Shown: in pieces, positions 7,787 to 16,665 of the stretch
Layout: every line of letters begins with the position of its first letter
Position numbering within the stretch: the first letter of the stretch is position 1
From: Limnohabitans sp. DM1
Lineage (GTDB): Bacteria > Pseudomonadota > Gammaproteobacteria > Burkholderiales > Burkholderiaceae_C
Direction: 5' to 3'
Assembly: GCF_001269385.1 (NCBI RefSeq)
Contig: NZ_CXOO01000012.1
Coordinates: 1 to 37,548, forward strand
DNA: 37,548 bases
Program-made: the position numbers and the translations under genes
Notes under the pieces: model-generated
The model's database searches: none
What the model saw: only the letters and a program-made list of their open reading frames with translations
What the model was told of the DNA's origin: nothing

Positions 7787-9133
7787 ATGTCCACAGTCTT
7801 CAACTTCACCTTCGTGCCCTGGTTCCGCTCGGTCGCGCCTTACATCCACATGCACCGGGGCAAGACCTTTGTGGTGGGCATTGCGGGCGAGGCGATTGCG
7901 GCGGGCAAGTTGCACAATCTGGCACAAGACTTGGCGCTGATCCAGAGCATGGGCGTCAAGATCGTGCTGGTGCACGGCTTTCGCCCGCAAGTCAATGAAC
8001 AGCTGGCCGCCAAGGGCCACACCCCCAAGTACTCGCACGGCATCCGCATCACCGACAGCGTGGCGCTCGACTGCGCCCAAGAGGCCGCGGGTCAACTGCG
8101 TTACGAGATCGAAGCCGCCTTCAGCCAGGGCTTGCCCAACACGCCCATGGCGGGCTCCACCGTACGGGTGATTTCGGGCAACTTCATCACCGCACGACCC
8201 GTGGGCATTGTGGACGGGGTGGACTTCATCCACTCGGGCCTGGTGCGCAAGGTCGATGTCGACGGCATCATGCGAACCCTCGACATGGGCGCGATGGTGC
8301 TGCTCTCGCCCTTTGGCTTCTCGCCCACGGGCGAGGCCTTCAACCTGACCATGGAAGAAGTGGCCACCAGCGTGGCGGCCGAGTTGCAAGCCGACAAACT
8401 GATTTTTGTGACCGAGATCCCGGGCATCCGCATGCAGCCCAGCGAGCCGGCCAGCGAAGACAACCCGATCGACACCGAGCTGCCCCTGGCTGCCGCCAAA
8501 CAGTTGCTCGCTTCACTGCCCACGCCCACCGAGCCGACCGACATCGGCTTTTACCTGCAGCACTGCGTCAAAGCGTGCGAAGAAGGCGTGGAACGCTCGC
8601 ACATCCTGCCCTTTGCGGTGGACGGCGCTTTGCTGCTCGAAATTTATGTGCACGACGGCATTGGCACCATGGTGGTGGACGAAAAGCTCGAAGAGCTGCG
8701 CGAAGCCACGTCCGACGACGTGGGCGGCATCTTGCAGCTGATCGAGCCCTTTGAGAAAGACGGCACGCTGGTCAAGCGCGACCGCACCGAGATCGAGCGC
8801 GACATCGACCACTACACCATCATTGACCACGACGGCGTGATCTTTGCCTGCGCCGCGCTCTACCCCTACCCGGAAGCCAAAACGGCCGAGATGGCGGCGC
8901 TCACCGTGTCGCCCCAGTCACAAGGTCAGGGCGATGGCGAAAAGGTGCTCAAGCGCATCGAGCAACGCGCCCGCGCCATGGGCCTCAAGAGCATTTTTGT
9001 ACTGACCACGCGCACCATGCACTGGTTCATCAAACGCGGCTTTGCGCAGGTGGACCCGGACTGGCTGCCCGAGGCGCGTAAACGCAAATACAACTGGGAC
9101 CGAAAGAGCCAGGTGCTGGTCAAGAAGCTGTGA
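7787..9133 (+). CDS. argA: N-acetylglutamate synthase (amino-acid acetyltransferase)
   Basis: A 448-residue two-domain protein of normal length for ArgA. Residues 1 to about 290 form the amino-acid-kinase-like domain that binds arginine (GKTFVVGIAGEAIAAGKLHN, then KIVLVHGFRPQVNEQLAAKG). From about 300 to the end is a GNAT domain (MAALTVSPQSQGQGDGEKVL, then HWFIKRGFAQVD). It catalyses the first step of arginine synthesis, transfer of acetyl from acetyl-CoA to glutamate, and in this family is inhibited by arginine. It follows the VapC-like gene on the same strand after 12 bases, so part of its transcription may come from the toxin-antitoxin promoter. Confidence 0.95.
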   Translation: MSTVFNFTFVPWFRSVAPYIHMHRGKTFVVGIAGEAIAAGKLHNLAQDLALIQSMGVKIVLVHGFRPQVNEQLAAKGHTPKYSHGIRITDSVALDCAQEAAGQLRYEIEAAFSQGLPNTPMAGSTVRVISGNFITARPVGIVDGVDFIHSGLVRKVDVDGIMRTLDMGAMVLLSPFGFSPTGEAFNLTMEEVATSVAAELQADKLIFVTEIPGIRMQPSEPASEDNPIDTELPLAAAKQLLASLPTPTEPTDIGFYLQHCVKACEEGVERSHILPFAVDGALLLEIYVHDGIGTMVVDEKLEELREATSDDVGGILQLIEPFEKDGTLVKRDRTEIERDIDHYTIIDHDGVIFACAALYPYPEAKTAEMAALTVSPQSQGQGDGEKVLKRIEQRARAMGLKSIFVLTTRTMHWFIKRGFAQVDPDWLPEARKRKYNWDRKSQVLVKKL

Positions 9134-9196
9134 AAGAAAACGTGCTGGCAGCGCGCTTGTTGCAGCGCATGCCCATCAGCTGGCACATGGCGAGCT

Positions 9197-9886
9197 TCAG
9201 GACAAGGAAAAATCCACCGCCGCCATGGCGTGCAACGCTGTGGTGTCAAAGCTGGGCAAGCCGCCGTCACCAGGGTGCAAGATCATGGTCAGTTCGGTGC
9301 AGCCCAATATCACGCCTTGCGCGCCTTGGGCCGTCAAATCGCGCACCAGGGCCGCGAGCTTCTGGCGCGAATCCTCCTTCACTACGCCCTGGCACAGCTC
9401 TTCAAAAATGACCCGGTGCGCCTCGATGCGCCCGGGCTCATCGGGCACCACACACGCGATGCCCCTTGCCGCCAGCCGATCGCGCATGAAGGCTTGCTCC
9501 ATGGTGAAGCGGGTGCCCAGCAGGCCCACCTTGTGCAAACCAGCAGCCAAAATCGCGTCGGCGGTCACGTCGGCAATGTGCAACAAGGGCAAGGCGGTCA
9601 CTGATTGCACCTCCTGCGCGATGCGGTGCATGGTGTTGGTGCAGATCAGCAAGACTTCGGCACCGCTCCTTTCGAGTTGGCGCGCTGCCGTTTGCAATAT
9701 CTCGGTCATGCGCAGCCAGTCACCCTGCTTTTGCAGATCGGCAATTTCCTGAAAGTCCAGGCTGATGAGGTGCACCCGCGCCGAGTGCAGACCGCCATGG
9801 CGCTTGGCCACTTCGCGGTTGATGTGTTGGTAATAAAGCGCCGTGGATTCCCAACTCATGCCGCCGATCAAACCAATTTTTTTCAT
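9197..9886 (-). CDS. Aspartate/glutamate racemase family protein
   Basis: A 229-residue protein. The start is the ATG at 9886, giving MKKIGLIGGMSWESTALYYQ, the standard family N terminus; the frame is open further upstream but that part looks non-coding. Catalytic cysteines are visible in LLICTNTMHRIA and GVILGCTELTMIL, the two-cysteine pair that moves a proton on and off the alpha carbon in PLP-independent racemases. The likely role is to interconvert L- and D-aspartate or glutamate; the exact amino acid cannot be told. It is divergent from an Lrp/AsnC regulator 113 bases away, a common arrangement for amino-acid genes controlled by the neighbouring regulator. Confidence 0.88.
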   Translation of the reverse strand: MKKIGLIGGMSWESTALYYQHINREVAKRHGGLHSARVHLISLDFQEIADLQKQGDWLRMTEILQTAARQLERSGAEVLLICTNTMHRIAQEVQSVTALPLLHIADVTADAILAAGLHKVGLLGTRFTMEQAFMRDRLAARGIACVVPDEPGRIEAHRVIFEELCQGVVKEDSRQKLAALVRDLTAQGAQGVILGCTELTMILHPGDGGLPSFDTTALHAMAAVDFSLS

Positions 9887-9987
9887 GCCCGCCTTCTTTG
9901 CAAAATGAGTCTCAAAGTTTGCCACCAGACGACCAGCATGAAGTTTCAAAATTACGCACGAAATGGCTTTTTTTTGGAATAATTTTC

Positions 9988-9993
9988 TACAAT
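9988..9993 (+). promoter_or_regulatory. Candidate -10 element of the Lrp/AsnC gene
   Basis: TACAAT at 9988-9993 ends six bases before the ATG at 10000. This would place the transcription start at or next to the start codon and suggests a leaderless mRNA. The only -35 candidate is weak (TGGCTT at 9964-9969, 18-base spacing). The surrounding intergenic stretch is A/T rich, as Lrp-type sites usually are. Confidence 0.4.
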
Positions 9994-9999
9994 CTAGCC

Positions 10000-10476
10000 A
10001 TGAAACAGAAACTGGATGCAATAGATCGAAAATTGCTGGAATTGCTGCAAAAGAGCAGCGACTTGCCGATCAACGAGCTGGCCGCCGCCGTGCACCTGAC
10101 GGCAACGCCTTGCTGGCGTCGCATTCAGAGGCTCAAGGATCTGGGCGTGATCTCTCAGCAGGTGGCGCTGGTGGATCGGCAAAAGGTGAATCTGGGGGTG
10201 ACGGTGTTTGTGGCGGTGCGCACGCGTGACCACGACCTGCCCTGGCTGGAGAAGTTTCGGGCCACAGTGCAGACCATCCCTGAAATCGTCGAGGTCTACC
10301 GCATGAGCGGTGATGTGGACTACCTGCTGCGGGTGGTGGTGCCCGACATTGCCGCTTACGACCAGGTGTACAAGCAGCTGATTCAGCAGGTGCCGCTGTC
10401 AGATGTGAGTTCGAGCTTTGCCATGGAAGAGCTGAAATACACCACCGCCGTGCCGCTCAATTACGCCGCTGGCTGA
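10000..10476 (+). CDS. Lrp/AsnC-family transcriptional regulator
   Basis: A 158-residue regulator. Residues 1-55 form the HTH (LDAIDRKLLELLQKSSDLPI, then ELAAAVHLTATPCWRRIQRL). The rest is the RAM/AsnC effector-binding domain, including IVEVYRMSGDVDYLLRVVVP. The start is the ATG at 10000, chosen because homologues begin exactly with this HTH. No Shine-Dalgarno sequence precedes it. It lies divergent from an amino-acid racemase gene, so it probably controls that gene and itself in response to an amino acid. Its 3' end overlaps the convergent dsbB stop by 16 bases. Confidence 0.92.
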   Translation: MKQKLDAIDRKLLELLQKSSDLPINELAAAVHLTATPCWRRIQRLKDLGVISQQVALVDRQKVNLGVTVFVAVRTRDHDLPWLEKFRATVQTIPEIVEVYRMSGDVDYLLRVVVPDIAAYDQVYKQLIQQVPLSDVSSSFAMEELKYTTAVPLNYAAG

Positions 10477-10961
10477 CGCGACTTGAAGGCCACCCACAGG
10501 CCCAAAAGGCCAAACGCCACAAAGCACACAAACGACCAGTTGGCAATGGAGCCGCCCAAAAAGGTCCAGTCGATCTTGGTGCAGTCGCCGCTGCCCTTGA
10601 AGATCATGGGAATGGCGCGGTTGATGGGAAAGTTTTCGACCATGCCGTAAAAGTCTCGGCCACAGCTCACGACTTCGGGCGGGTACCACTGCAGCCAGCT
10701 TTGGCGTGCGGCCGTGAAGGCGCCAAAGCCCGCCACCAGCGCCAGCAAGAAACCCGACACCGCAAGGCCCCACCCCCGCAAACGCCAGCCCACAGCCGCC
10801 AACACCACCACGCCGATCAGTGCATAGCGCTGCACGATGCACATGGGGCAGGGGTTCAGGCCCACTACATGCTGCAAATACAGGCCAAAAGCCAACATGC
10901 CGATGCCCGACAAGGCGATCAAGGCCATCCAGCGTGGGGGGGTGAGGGTGTTCATGTTCAT
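10461..10961 (-). CDS. dsbB: Disulfide bond formation protein DsbB
   Basis: A 166-residue inner-membrane protein with four predicted hydrophobic segments. It has the two cysteine pairs of DsbB: Cys38 and Cys41 (NPCPMC, the quinone-facing pair) and Cys100 and Cys127 (VVSCGRDF and GSGDCTKID, the pair that re-oxidises DsbA). It passes electrons from DsbA to ubiquinone and so keeps the periplasmic disulfide machinery active. The start is set at the ATG at 10961; an ATG two codons later is equally possible, and a longer frame from 10994 would run into the upstream terminator hairpin. No dsbA is in the window. Confidence 0.92.
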   Translation of the reverse strand: MNMNTLTPPRWMALIALSGIGMLAFGLYLQHVVGLNPCPMCIVQRYALIGVVVLAAVGWRLRGWGLAVSGFLLALVAGFGAFTAARQSWLQWYPPEVVSCGRDFYGMVENFPINRAIPMIFKGSGDCTKIDWTFLGGSIANWSFVCFVAFGLLGLWVAFKSRQPAA

Positions 10962-10984
10962 GGGCAAGGGGGTTACAAAAGCAA

Positions 10985-11005
10985 ACGGGCGCATTGTGCG
11001 CCCGT
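10985..11005 (-). terminator. Rho-independent terminator of fpr
   Basis: A perfect 9-base stem (ACGGGCGCA / TGCGCCCGT) with a 3-base loop lies 73 bases past the fpr stop. In the minus-strand direction it is followed by the T-rich TTTGCTTTTGT. It separates fpr from dsbB. Confidence 0.75.
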
Positions 11006-11078
11006 GGGGTGATTGGCTGGGTGGGGCAAATCACATGGCCCCAACCCGATCAGGCATTGCAAGGCCCTGTGCGGCACA

Positions 11079-11855
11079 TCAGGCGTCGGCAAAGGCCCGC
11101 TCAATCACAAAGGCGCCCGGTGTGCTGGTGTTGCCTTCTTTGAGGCCACGCTCTTCGCAGATGCGCTTCAAGTCGCGCAGCATTTCGGGTGAGCCGCAAA
11201 TCATGACGCGGTCGGTTTCAGCATTGAGCGGGGGCAGGCCCAGGTCGGCAAAGAGTTTGCCGTTTTCCATCAAGTCGGTCACCCGGCCCTGGTTTTTATA
11301 GGCCTCACGGGTCACGGTGGGGTAGTACAGCAACTGCTTTGTCACCATCTCGCCCAGGAACTCGTTGGCAGGCAAATCCTGGGTGATGTAGTCGTGGTAG
11401 GCCAGTTCATTGACCTGGCGCACGCCGTGCACCAGGATGACTTTTTCAAAGCGCTCGTAGGTTTCAGGGTCGCGGATGATGCTCATGAAGGGCGCCAGAC
11501 CCGTGCCGGTGGACAGCAAATACAGGTTTTTGCCAGGCAGCAAATAGTCGCACAGCAGCGTGCCTGTGGGCTTGCGGCCCACGACGATGGTGTCGCCCAC
11601 CTGGATGTGTTGCAACCTGGAGGTCAGCGGGCCATCGGGCACCTTGATGCTCAAAAATTCGAGGTGCTCTTCGTAGTTGGCGCTGGCAATCGAATAGGCG
11701 CGCAAAAGCGGTTTGCCGCTTTCCTGGCGCAGGCCAATCATGGTGAAGTGGCCATTCGAAAAGCGCAGGGCCTGATCGCGGGTGGTGGTGAAGCTGAACA
11801 AGCGGTCCGTCCAGTGGTGAACGCTCAAAACGCGCTCTTCGAGAAATGCACTCAT
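11079..11855 (-). CDS. fpr: Ferredoxin-NADP reductase (bacterial Fpr type)
   Basis: A 258-residue flavoprotein of the ferredoxin-NADP reductase superfamily. FAD binding is marked by RAYSIAS at 52-58 and NADP binding by STGTGLAPFMSI around 115-126. The C terminus (FVIERAFADA) matches subclass IA/Fpr enzymes of proteobacteria. It moves electrons between NADPH and ferredoxin or flavodoxin and often serves in oxidative stress defence. It is divergent from yggX, an iron and oxidative-stress gene, and may share control with it. A second, unrelated ferredoxin-NADP reductase lies at 22953-23993. Confidence 0.93.
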   Translation of the reverse strand: MSAFLEERVLSVHHWTDRLFSFTTTRDQALRFSNGHFTMIGLRQESGKPLLRAYSIASANYEEHLEFLSIKVPDGPLTSRLQHIQVGDTIVVGRKPTGTLLCDYLLPGKNLYLLSTGTGLAPFMSIIRDPETYERFEKVILVHGVRQVNELAYHDYITQDLPANEFLGEMVTKQLLYYPTVTREAYKNQGRVTDLMENGKLFADLGLPPLNAETDRVMICGSPEMLRDLKRICEERGLKEGNTSTPGAFVIERAFADA

Positions 11856-12068
11856 TTGATTTGTTTCGGTTTGGGCCGGGGCCAGAGCCCCAATGCCGCT
11901 AAGGGATGCTGAAAGCTTGCTACAGTTGCGGCCTGCAAGAACACGAAGATGGCGCGGCCGCTGGGCAACAACGCGTATTTTCGTGCGATTTGTTCACAAC
12001 TGGAAATACGTAAATTCTATATCCGTATAACCAGCGCTTCTTAAGACAGTTCAAGGCTCGACAACACC
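11856..12068. promoter_or_regulatory. Divergent promoter region fpr / yggX
   Basis: This 213-base gap must hold the promoters of both genes. TTCACA at 11993-11998 is a fair -35 toward yggX, but no well-spaced -10 is obvious. An inverted repeat ATACG-N13-CGTAT (12006-12028) lies 40 bases upstream of yggX and could be a regulator site; I cannot name the protein. Confidence 0.35.
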
Positions 12069-12344
12069 ATGGCACGCACCGTTCAATGCATCAAACTCGG
12101 CAAAGAGGCCGAAGGTCTGGATTTTCCGCCCTACCCCGGCGAGCTGGGCAAGCGCATCTGGGAGGGCGTGAGCAAGCAAGCCTGGGCCGACTGGCTCAAG
12201 CACCAGACCATGCTGGTCAATGAAAACCGCCTGAACCTGGCCGATCTGCGCGCCCGCCAGTACCTGGCCCGCCAGATGGAAAACCATTTCTTTGGTGACG
12301 GTGCTGACGCCGCGCAAGGCTACGTGCCGCCTCCTGCGGCTTGA
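12069..12344 (+). CDS. yggX: Probable Fe(2+)-trafficking protein YggX
   Basis: A 91-residue protein that matches YggX throughout: [20 protein letters not shown] with the conserved Cys7, then [20 protein letters not shown] and [16 protein letters not shown]. YggX is a small cytoplasmic protein that protects iron-sulfur clusters from oxidation and is thought to handle ferrous iron. Its length is normal. The stop codon overlaps the TTG proposed as start of the following mnmC gene, so the two genes probably form one transcript. Confidence 0.95.
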   Translation: MARTVQCIKLGKEAEGLDFPPYPGELGKRIWEGVSKQAWADWLKHQTMLVNENRLNLADLRARQYLARQMENHFFGDGADAAQGYVPPPAA

Positions 12345-14287
12345 TTCGGTCAGTGAGTGCAGCCCATTTAGCTGGGTTATCAGGCGCTACTCCTGCACAA
12401 CTCCTGCACGCATGCGGTCTGTTGCCCCACCCAAGCGGCATGCCCGAGTGGGCTGACCTGCGCCAATGGCATGTGATGCAGGTGGGCGATGCCGTCCACG
12501 GCCTGGCCTTTTTGGCCTCCTGGCAGGCCTGGCTGCAAGACCCCCGCAGACCTGATCGCCTGTTTTTCAGCGTGCTGGCGGACCACCCCTGCGCCTTGCA
12601 AGACCTGCAGGCCATCGCCCAAAACCATCCGGCACTCGCGGGCTTGAGCGCGTCACTCAGACGGCAATGGCGGGGCCTGATGCCCGGCACGCACCGGCTG
12701 GTGTTTGAAGAGGGCCGCGTTCAGCTGACGCTGCACCTGGGCGCGCCCGAAAAAACCCTGCGCGAGATGGATGTGGCCGCTGACAGCGTCTTGCTGGGCA
12801 GCCCGCAGTGCCAGCCCGCCCCGAGCCAAGACACCCGCCAAGGCGCCTCACGCTTGCAAAGGCTGCAAGCAGTCTCTCGCCTGTGCCGCCCAGGCACACG
12901 GCTGGCCATGGAGCGGACGAGCGACATGCCATCGGCTGAAGAATGGCTGCAATGCGGCTTTCAGCCCCTGCCCCACAAAGATTTGCCAGAAGCCACCTGC
13001 CTGAGCGCCCTGTATGCGCCCGCCTGGCAGCCGCGCAGCCGCCTGCGGCATGCGGCCCCACCGGCATCACGCCAGGCATTGGTGATCGGCGCGGGCTTGT
13101 CGGGCTCGGCGGTGGCCCACAGCCTGGCCTTGCGCGGCTGGGCGGTCACCGTGATCGACCAGGGCAGCAGCCCGGGCGCCGGGGCTTCCGGCCTGCCCGC
13201 CGGGCTGACCGCGCCCCATGTGTCACCCGACGACAACGTGCTCTCGCGCATCACCCGCTCAGGTGTGCGTGCCACGCTGCAACGCGCTGAGCAACTCCTG
13301 AAAACGGGTGCCGACTGGTCCCCCACAGGCGTGCTGGAACACCGTGTGGAAGGCAAACGCAGCTTGCCTACAGGCTCGGACTGGCCCGAGGCAGCCCACG
13401 AATGGAGCACACAGGCCACCCCCGAACACCTTCGCCAAGCGGGCTTGGCGCCCAGCGACAACGCGCTTTGGCACAAGCTGGCGGGCTGGCTTCGCCCCCA
13501 GACTTTGGTCGCCGCTCAATTGAATACCCCCGGCGTCCTCACCCTGTGGGGCCAGCGCATGGCGCACTTGCAGCGCCTGCCAGATGCATCAGGTGGATCA
13601 GACGGGCAAACCCCGCTCACCTCGAACAAATGGCAAGCTTGCGACGCGGCTGGGAAGCCCATTGCGCAGGCTGAATGGGTGGTTTTTTCGGGGGGGTTTG
13701 ACACCCTGCACATGCTCAACAGCCTGCCGCCCGATGCCGACAAACCCGCCATCCCGCTGAACCCGCTGCGCGGACAAATCAGTTTTGGCGAATTGGCGGG
13801 ACTGCCCCAGGCCGCCACGCAGCAACTGCCGCCCTTCCCGGTGAACGGCCACGGCAGTTTCATCGCTGGCGTGCCCACGCCTGAGGGGGCCAACGGCTGG
13901 TTTATGGGGTCGACTTTTGAGCGCAACTGCACCCAGGCCCCCCTTCGGGAAGAAGACCACAGCGCCAACCACAAGCGCCTGGTCACGCTCTTGCCCACGC
14001 TGGGTGCCGCCATGGCCGGACAGTTTTCTGCACCCAAAGTGCAAGGCTGGGCGGGCCTGCGCTGCACCTTGCCAGACCGCTTGCCCGTGGTGGGACCCAT
14101 CGACGCCACAACGTGGCCCGGCTTGTGGATCAGTGCAGGCATGGGGGCACGAGGCATCAGTTTGGCGGTCTTGTGTGGCGAAATGACGGCCGCTTTGCTG
14201 GAAAATGAGCCTTTGCCCCTGTCGCCATCCTTGGCGAAATCATTGCTTGCCGAACGTTTCAAAAAACGACAAAATCAACAACATTAA
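12341..14287 (+). CDS. mnmC: tRNA wobble-uridine modification protein MnmC with decayed methyltransferase half
   Basis: Up to 648 residues. The C-terminal part (from about 245) is a clear FAD-dependent oxidoreductase: [20 protein letters not shown] with the dinucleotide motif at 250-255, [16 protein letters not shown], and near the end [18 protein letters not shown]. This half of MnmC removes the carboxymethyl group from cmnm5(s2)U34 of tRNA to give nm5(s2)U. The N-terminal half still aligns with the SAM-dependent methyltransferase domain ([38 protein letters not shown]), but it is shortened at its start. The glycine-rich SAM loop is changed ([10 protein letters not shown]), and the usual Asp-Gly-Phe catalytic segment after ADSV is missing. 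Only the oxidase step looks functional. The start is uncertain: TTG at 12341 or GTG at 12353. Confidence 0.85.
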   Translation: MIRSVSAAHLAGLSGATPAQLLHACGLLPHPSGMPEWADLRQWHVMQVGDAVHGLAFLASWQAWLQDPRRPDRLFFSVLADHPCALQDLQAIAQNHPALAGLSASLRRQWRGLMPGTHRLVFEEGRVQLTLHLGAPEKTLREMDVAADSVLLGSPQCQPAPSQDTRQGASRLQRLQAVSRLCRPGTRLAMERTSDMPSAEEWLQCGFQPLPHKDLPEATCLSALYAPAWQPRSRLRHAAPPASRQALVIGAGLSGSAVAHSLALRGWAVTVIDQGSSPGAGASGLPAGLTAPHVSPDDNVLSRITRSGVRATLQRAEQLLKTGADWSPTGVLEHRVEGKRSLPTGSDWPEAAHEWSTQATPEHLRQAGLAPSDNALWHKLAGWLRPQTLVAAQLNTPGVLTLWGQRMAHLQRLPDASGGSDGQTPLTSNKWQACDAAGKPIAQAEWVVFSGGFDTLHMLNSLPPDADKPAIPLNPLRGQISFGELAGLPQAATQQLPPFPVNGHGSFIAGVPTPEGANGWFMGSTFERNCTQAPLREEDHSANHKRLVTLLPTLGAAMAGQFSAPKVQGWAGLRCTLPDRLPVVGPIDATTWPGLWISAGMGARGISLAVLCGEMTAALLENEPLPLSPSLAKSLLAERFKKRQNQQH

Positions 14288-14349
14288 GACACCTTGGTCA
14301 TATTGTTTAATACCTCAGTGTCATCACTGTCCGAAACCGACCCTCTCTC

Positions 14350-15603
14350 ATGAATTCCTTGACTGCATCGACCGATGCAACGACCCCACTGTGGCCCTGG
14401 AGCCCCTCGGACCGCCTGCGCATCGAAAAATGTGCCGCCTCCCTGATGCAGCACAACCAAAGCCTGGCGCTGTTTTGCACCTCGTCCGACTTTTTGAGCC
14501 ACAACTGTCAAACCCTGGTGAACCAACTGACAGCGCAGAACCCTGAGCTCACGGTCAAATACTTTTCGGGTGAAAAAAGCCAGCCTCTGCTGGCCAAAAT
14601 CAACGAACGGCTGGCAGATTTATCAATTGATCTGGCCATGAAACCCGGCGCCATCAGCACCCCGGTCAAGATCTGGGTGATCGACAAGGCCCAATTGCTG
14701 GCGGTACACGAGTTGTCGCTGCTTCAGCGCTTGCTCAAACACTTTCCCAGCTTTGGTGTCGGGCTGATCTTGCTGTTCACAGGCCCCGAACAAGCGCTGC
14801 CACAAAGCCTGGAACCGGGCACCCGCATCGAGAGCTGGAACATTCCATGGACACCGCCCAGCCAGCCCAAGGCCTCGGGCGCAATGACCCTGTCGCGCAC
14901 CTCGTGGGCGGGCGTGGCCGGGGGGCTGGCGCTCATCGCGGCTGGCTTGACCTGGCAAACACTGGCTCCAGGTGCTGGGGCGAATGCACCCCGCCATTCA
15001 GCAACGGATACACCAGCTGCTGCACCGACAGCAGCCGCCTCCGAAGCGGCCGCAGCCTCCGAGGCCAGGGCAGCGTCCGAGCCCGGCGCCGCATCCAATG
15101 CGGCCCCTGCCTCCGCACTGCCATCGGCATCCGAGGCTTTGCAAGCACCCCTCACGCCCGCAACCGTGGTGGCGCCCGCTGTGTCCAGCAATGCCACGCC
15201 CGGCGTGGCGCAAGCGGCATTGACCGCGTCTGCCCCCTCTGAGGCGGCCGTTCCGGAGCCCTTGCCCAAAGTCGCCGTCAAAGGTCGCCAATGGCTCAAC
15301 ACATTGCCCAAAGACAGTTTCCTCATCGAACACGGCCAATTCAGCACGGCAAGCAAGGCGCAACAACTGATTCAATCCAAAACCTGGTTGGCCAATGCCC
15401 GGATCGTTCCCGTGTACGAACGCGATCAGGGTGCCCTTCAGTTCAGCGTACTCACCGGCCCATTCAGGTCACAAGAGCGCGCCCAGACCTTCAAATCACG
15501 TCAAGAGCTGCCCAGCACCAGCAAAATCCGCTCCCGAGCCAACGTCCTGGCACACAGCCAAGCCCCGGGCAGCAAAGCCAAACAGGCGGAAAAAAACCGC
15601 TGA
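14350..15603 (+). CDS. DamX-like SPOR-domain cell-division protein
   Basis: A 417-residue membrane protein. Residues 20-170 resemble the cytoplasmic AAA-like domain of DamX-type proteins (TPVKIWVIDKAQLLAVHELS) but show no Walker A motif. A single membrane segment is at about 185-205. A long low-complexity linker of Ala, Ser, Pro and Glu (about 205-300, with many AASEA-like units) follows. The C-terminal SPOR domain (about 310-395) starts at FLIEHGQFSTASKAQQLIQS and includes QFSVLTGPFRSQERAQTFKS. SPOR domains bind denuded peptidoglycan at the septum, so the protein probably acts at the division site from the inner membrane. The repeated linker may vary in length between strains. Confidence 0.8.
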   Translation: MNSLTASTDATTPLWPWSPSDRLRIEKCAASLMQHNQSLALFCTSSDFLSHNCQTLVNQLTAQNPELTVKYFSGEKSQPLLAKINERLADLSIDLAMKPGAISTPVKIWVIDKAQLLAVHELSLLQRLLKHFPSFGVGLILLFTGPEQALPQSLEPGTRIESWNIPWTPPSQPKASGAMTLSRTSWAGVAGGLALIAAGLTWQTLAPGAGANAPRHSATDTPAAAPTAAASEAAAASEARAASEPGAASNAAPASALPSASEALQAPLTPATVVAPAVSSNATPGVAQAALTASAPSEAAVPEPLPKVAVKGRQWLNTLPKDSFLIEHGQFSTASKAQQLIQSKTWLANARIVPVYERDQGALQFSVLTGPFRSQERAQTFKSRQELPSTSKIRSRANVLAHSQAPGSKAKQAEKNR

Positions 15604-15610
15604 GCCTTCG

Positions 15611-15638
15611 CACGGCGGGGGCTCATGCCTCCGCCGTG
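15611..15638 (+). terminator. Hairpin downstream of the SPOR-domain gene
   Basis: A GC-rich stem-loop (CACGGCGG paired with CCGCCGTG, extended past one mismatch) starts 8 bases after the stop codon. There is no T-tract, so termination strength is doubtful. Confidence 0.45.
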
Positions 15639-15826
15639 GTCTTCCTGCACCCAAGCCTGCCCGCGCCAAGCCCGTCACGCCCTCAGGACGGCCCTGTCAG
15701 CATTCGCGCAGCGCCACAGCGCCGTCTTCAAAACCAGACCTGAATACACACCCCCAGAGGATAGGCCTGTGTGCGCAAACGCCATCTTTATAAGCCTATG
15801 GAATATATACCCAACTAAAAAATCGT

Positions 15827-15854
15827 TTGTTTTGGCATAAAGCACGCTTAAAGT
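15827..15854 (+). promoter_or_regulatory. Possible promoter of the sulfur assimilation operon
   Basis: TTGTTT (15827-15832) and TAAAGT (15849-15854) are separated by 16 bases and end 7 bases before the ATG of the exporter gene. The -35 is weak, as expected of an activator-dependent (for example CysB-controlled) promoter. The A/T-rich block just upstream (about 15785-15825) could hold activator sites. This is inference only. Confidence 0.3.
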
Positions 15855-15861
15855 CGCCCCC

Positions 15862-16653
15862 ATGGTTGATTTGGCTTATGTCTTTGCAGGTTTCTTCGTG
15901 GGCACCATCGTGGGCCTGACGGGGGTAGGTGGCGGCTCCTTGATGACGCCGCTGTTGATTTTTTTCTTTGGCGTCAAGCCCTATATGGCGGTCGGCACCG
16001 ACTTGCTGTTTGCGGCTTTCACCAAACTGGGCGGCACCGTGAGCTTTGCCCGCCAGCGCATCGTGCCCTGGCGCGTGGTGGGCTTGCTCAGTGCGGGCAG
16101 CATTCCGGCCTGCTTGGTCACCCTGGGCTTTTTGCACGGGGTGGGACCAGCCTCCCCTGAGGTGCAGTCGCTGATGACCACCACATTGGGTGTGGCATTG
16201 CTGCTGACGGCCGCCGCCATGCTCTACAAGGCCGTGCGTGGCAAGCAAGTGCCCCGCCACCTGGCCAGTGCCGACGAAGCCCATGCCAGCACCCCACGCC
16301 ACTGGAGCCTGCCGGTGGTGTTCGGTGCCCTGATTGGCACCTTGGTCACCCTCACCTCGGTCGGCGCGGGTGCCATTGGCGTCACCGTTTTGCTCTTGCT
16401 TTACCCCATGCTTCCCCTGCCGCGCATCGTGGCCGCCGACATCGCTTACGCCGTGCCGCTCACGCTGGTGGCTGGGCTGGGCCATGCCTCTTTGGGGTCT
16501 GTCGACTGGTCTTTGCTGGCCAAGCTGCTGGCGGGCTCACTCCCCGGCATCTGGCTGGGCTCACGCCTGACCCACCACACGCCCGACCGCGTGATCCGTT
16601 CCTTGCTTTCCGTCTTGCTGGCCTGGGCTGGCACCAAACTCGTTTTGATCTGA
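15862..16653 (+). CDS. Sulfite exporter TauE/SafE family membrane protein
   Basis: A 263-residue protein made almost entirely of hydrophobic segments (about eight). It carries the duplicated family motif, seen as GTIVGLTGVGGGSLMTPLLI near the N terminus and as LIGTLVTLTSVGAGAIGVTV in the second half. The family moves sulfur-containing or other small anions across the inner membrane. Here it sits 12 bases before cysI as first gene of the sulfate assimilation operon. A role in exporting excess sulfite or importing a sulfur anion is likely, but direction and substrate are inferred from context only. Confidence 0.88.
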   Translation: MVDLAYVFAGFFVGTIVGLTGVGGGSLMTPLLIFFFGVKPYMAVGTDLLFAAFTKLGGTVSFARQRIVPWRVVGLLSAGSIPACLVTLGFLHGVGPASPEVQSLMTTTLGVALLLTAAAMLYKAVRGKQVPRHLASADEAHASTPRHWSLPVVFGALIGTLVTLTSVGAGAIGVTVLLLLYPMLPLPRIVAADIAYAVPLTLVAGLGHASLGSVDWSLLAKLLAGSLPGIWLGSRLTHHTPDRVIRSLLSVLLAWAGTKLVLI

Positions 16654-16665
16654 AGAAGAACCCTC

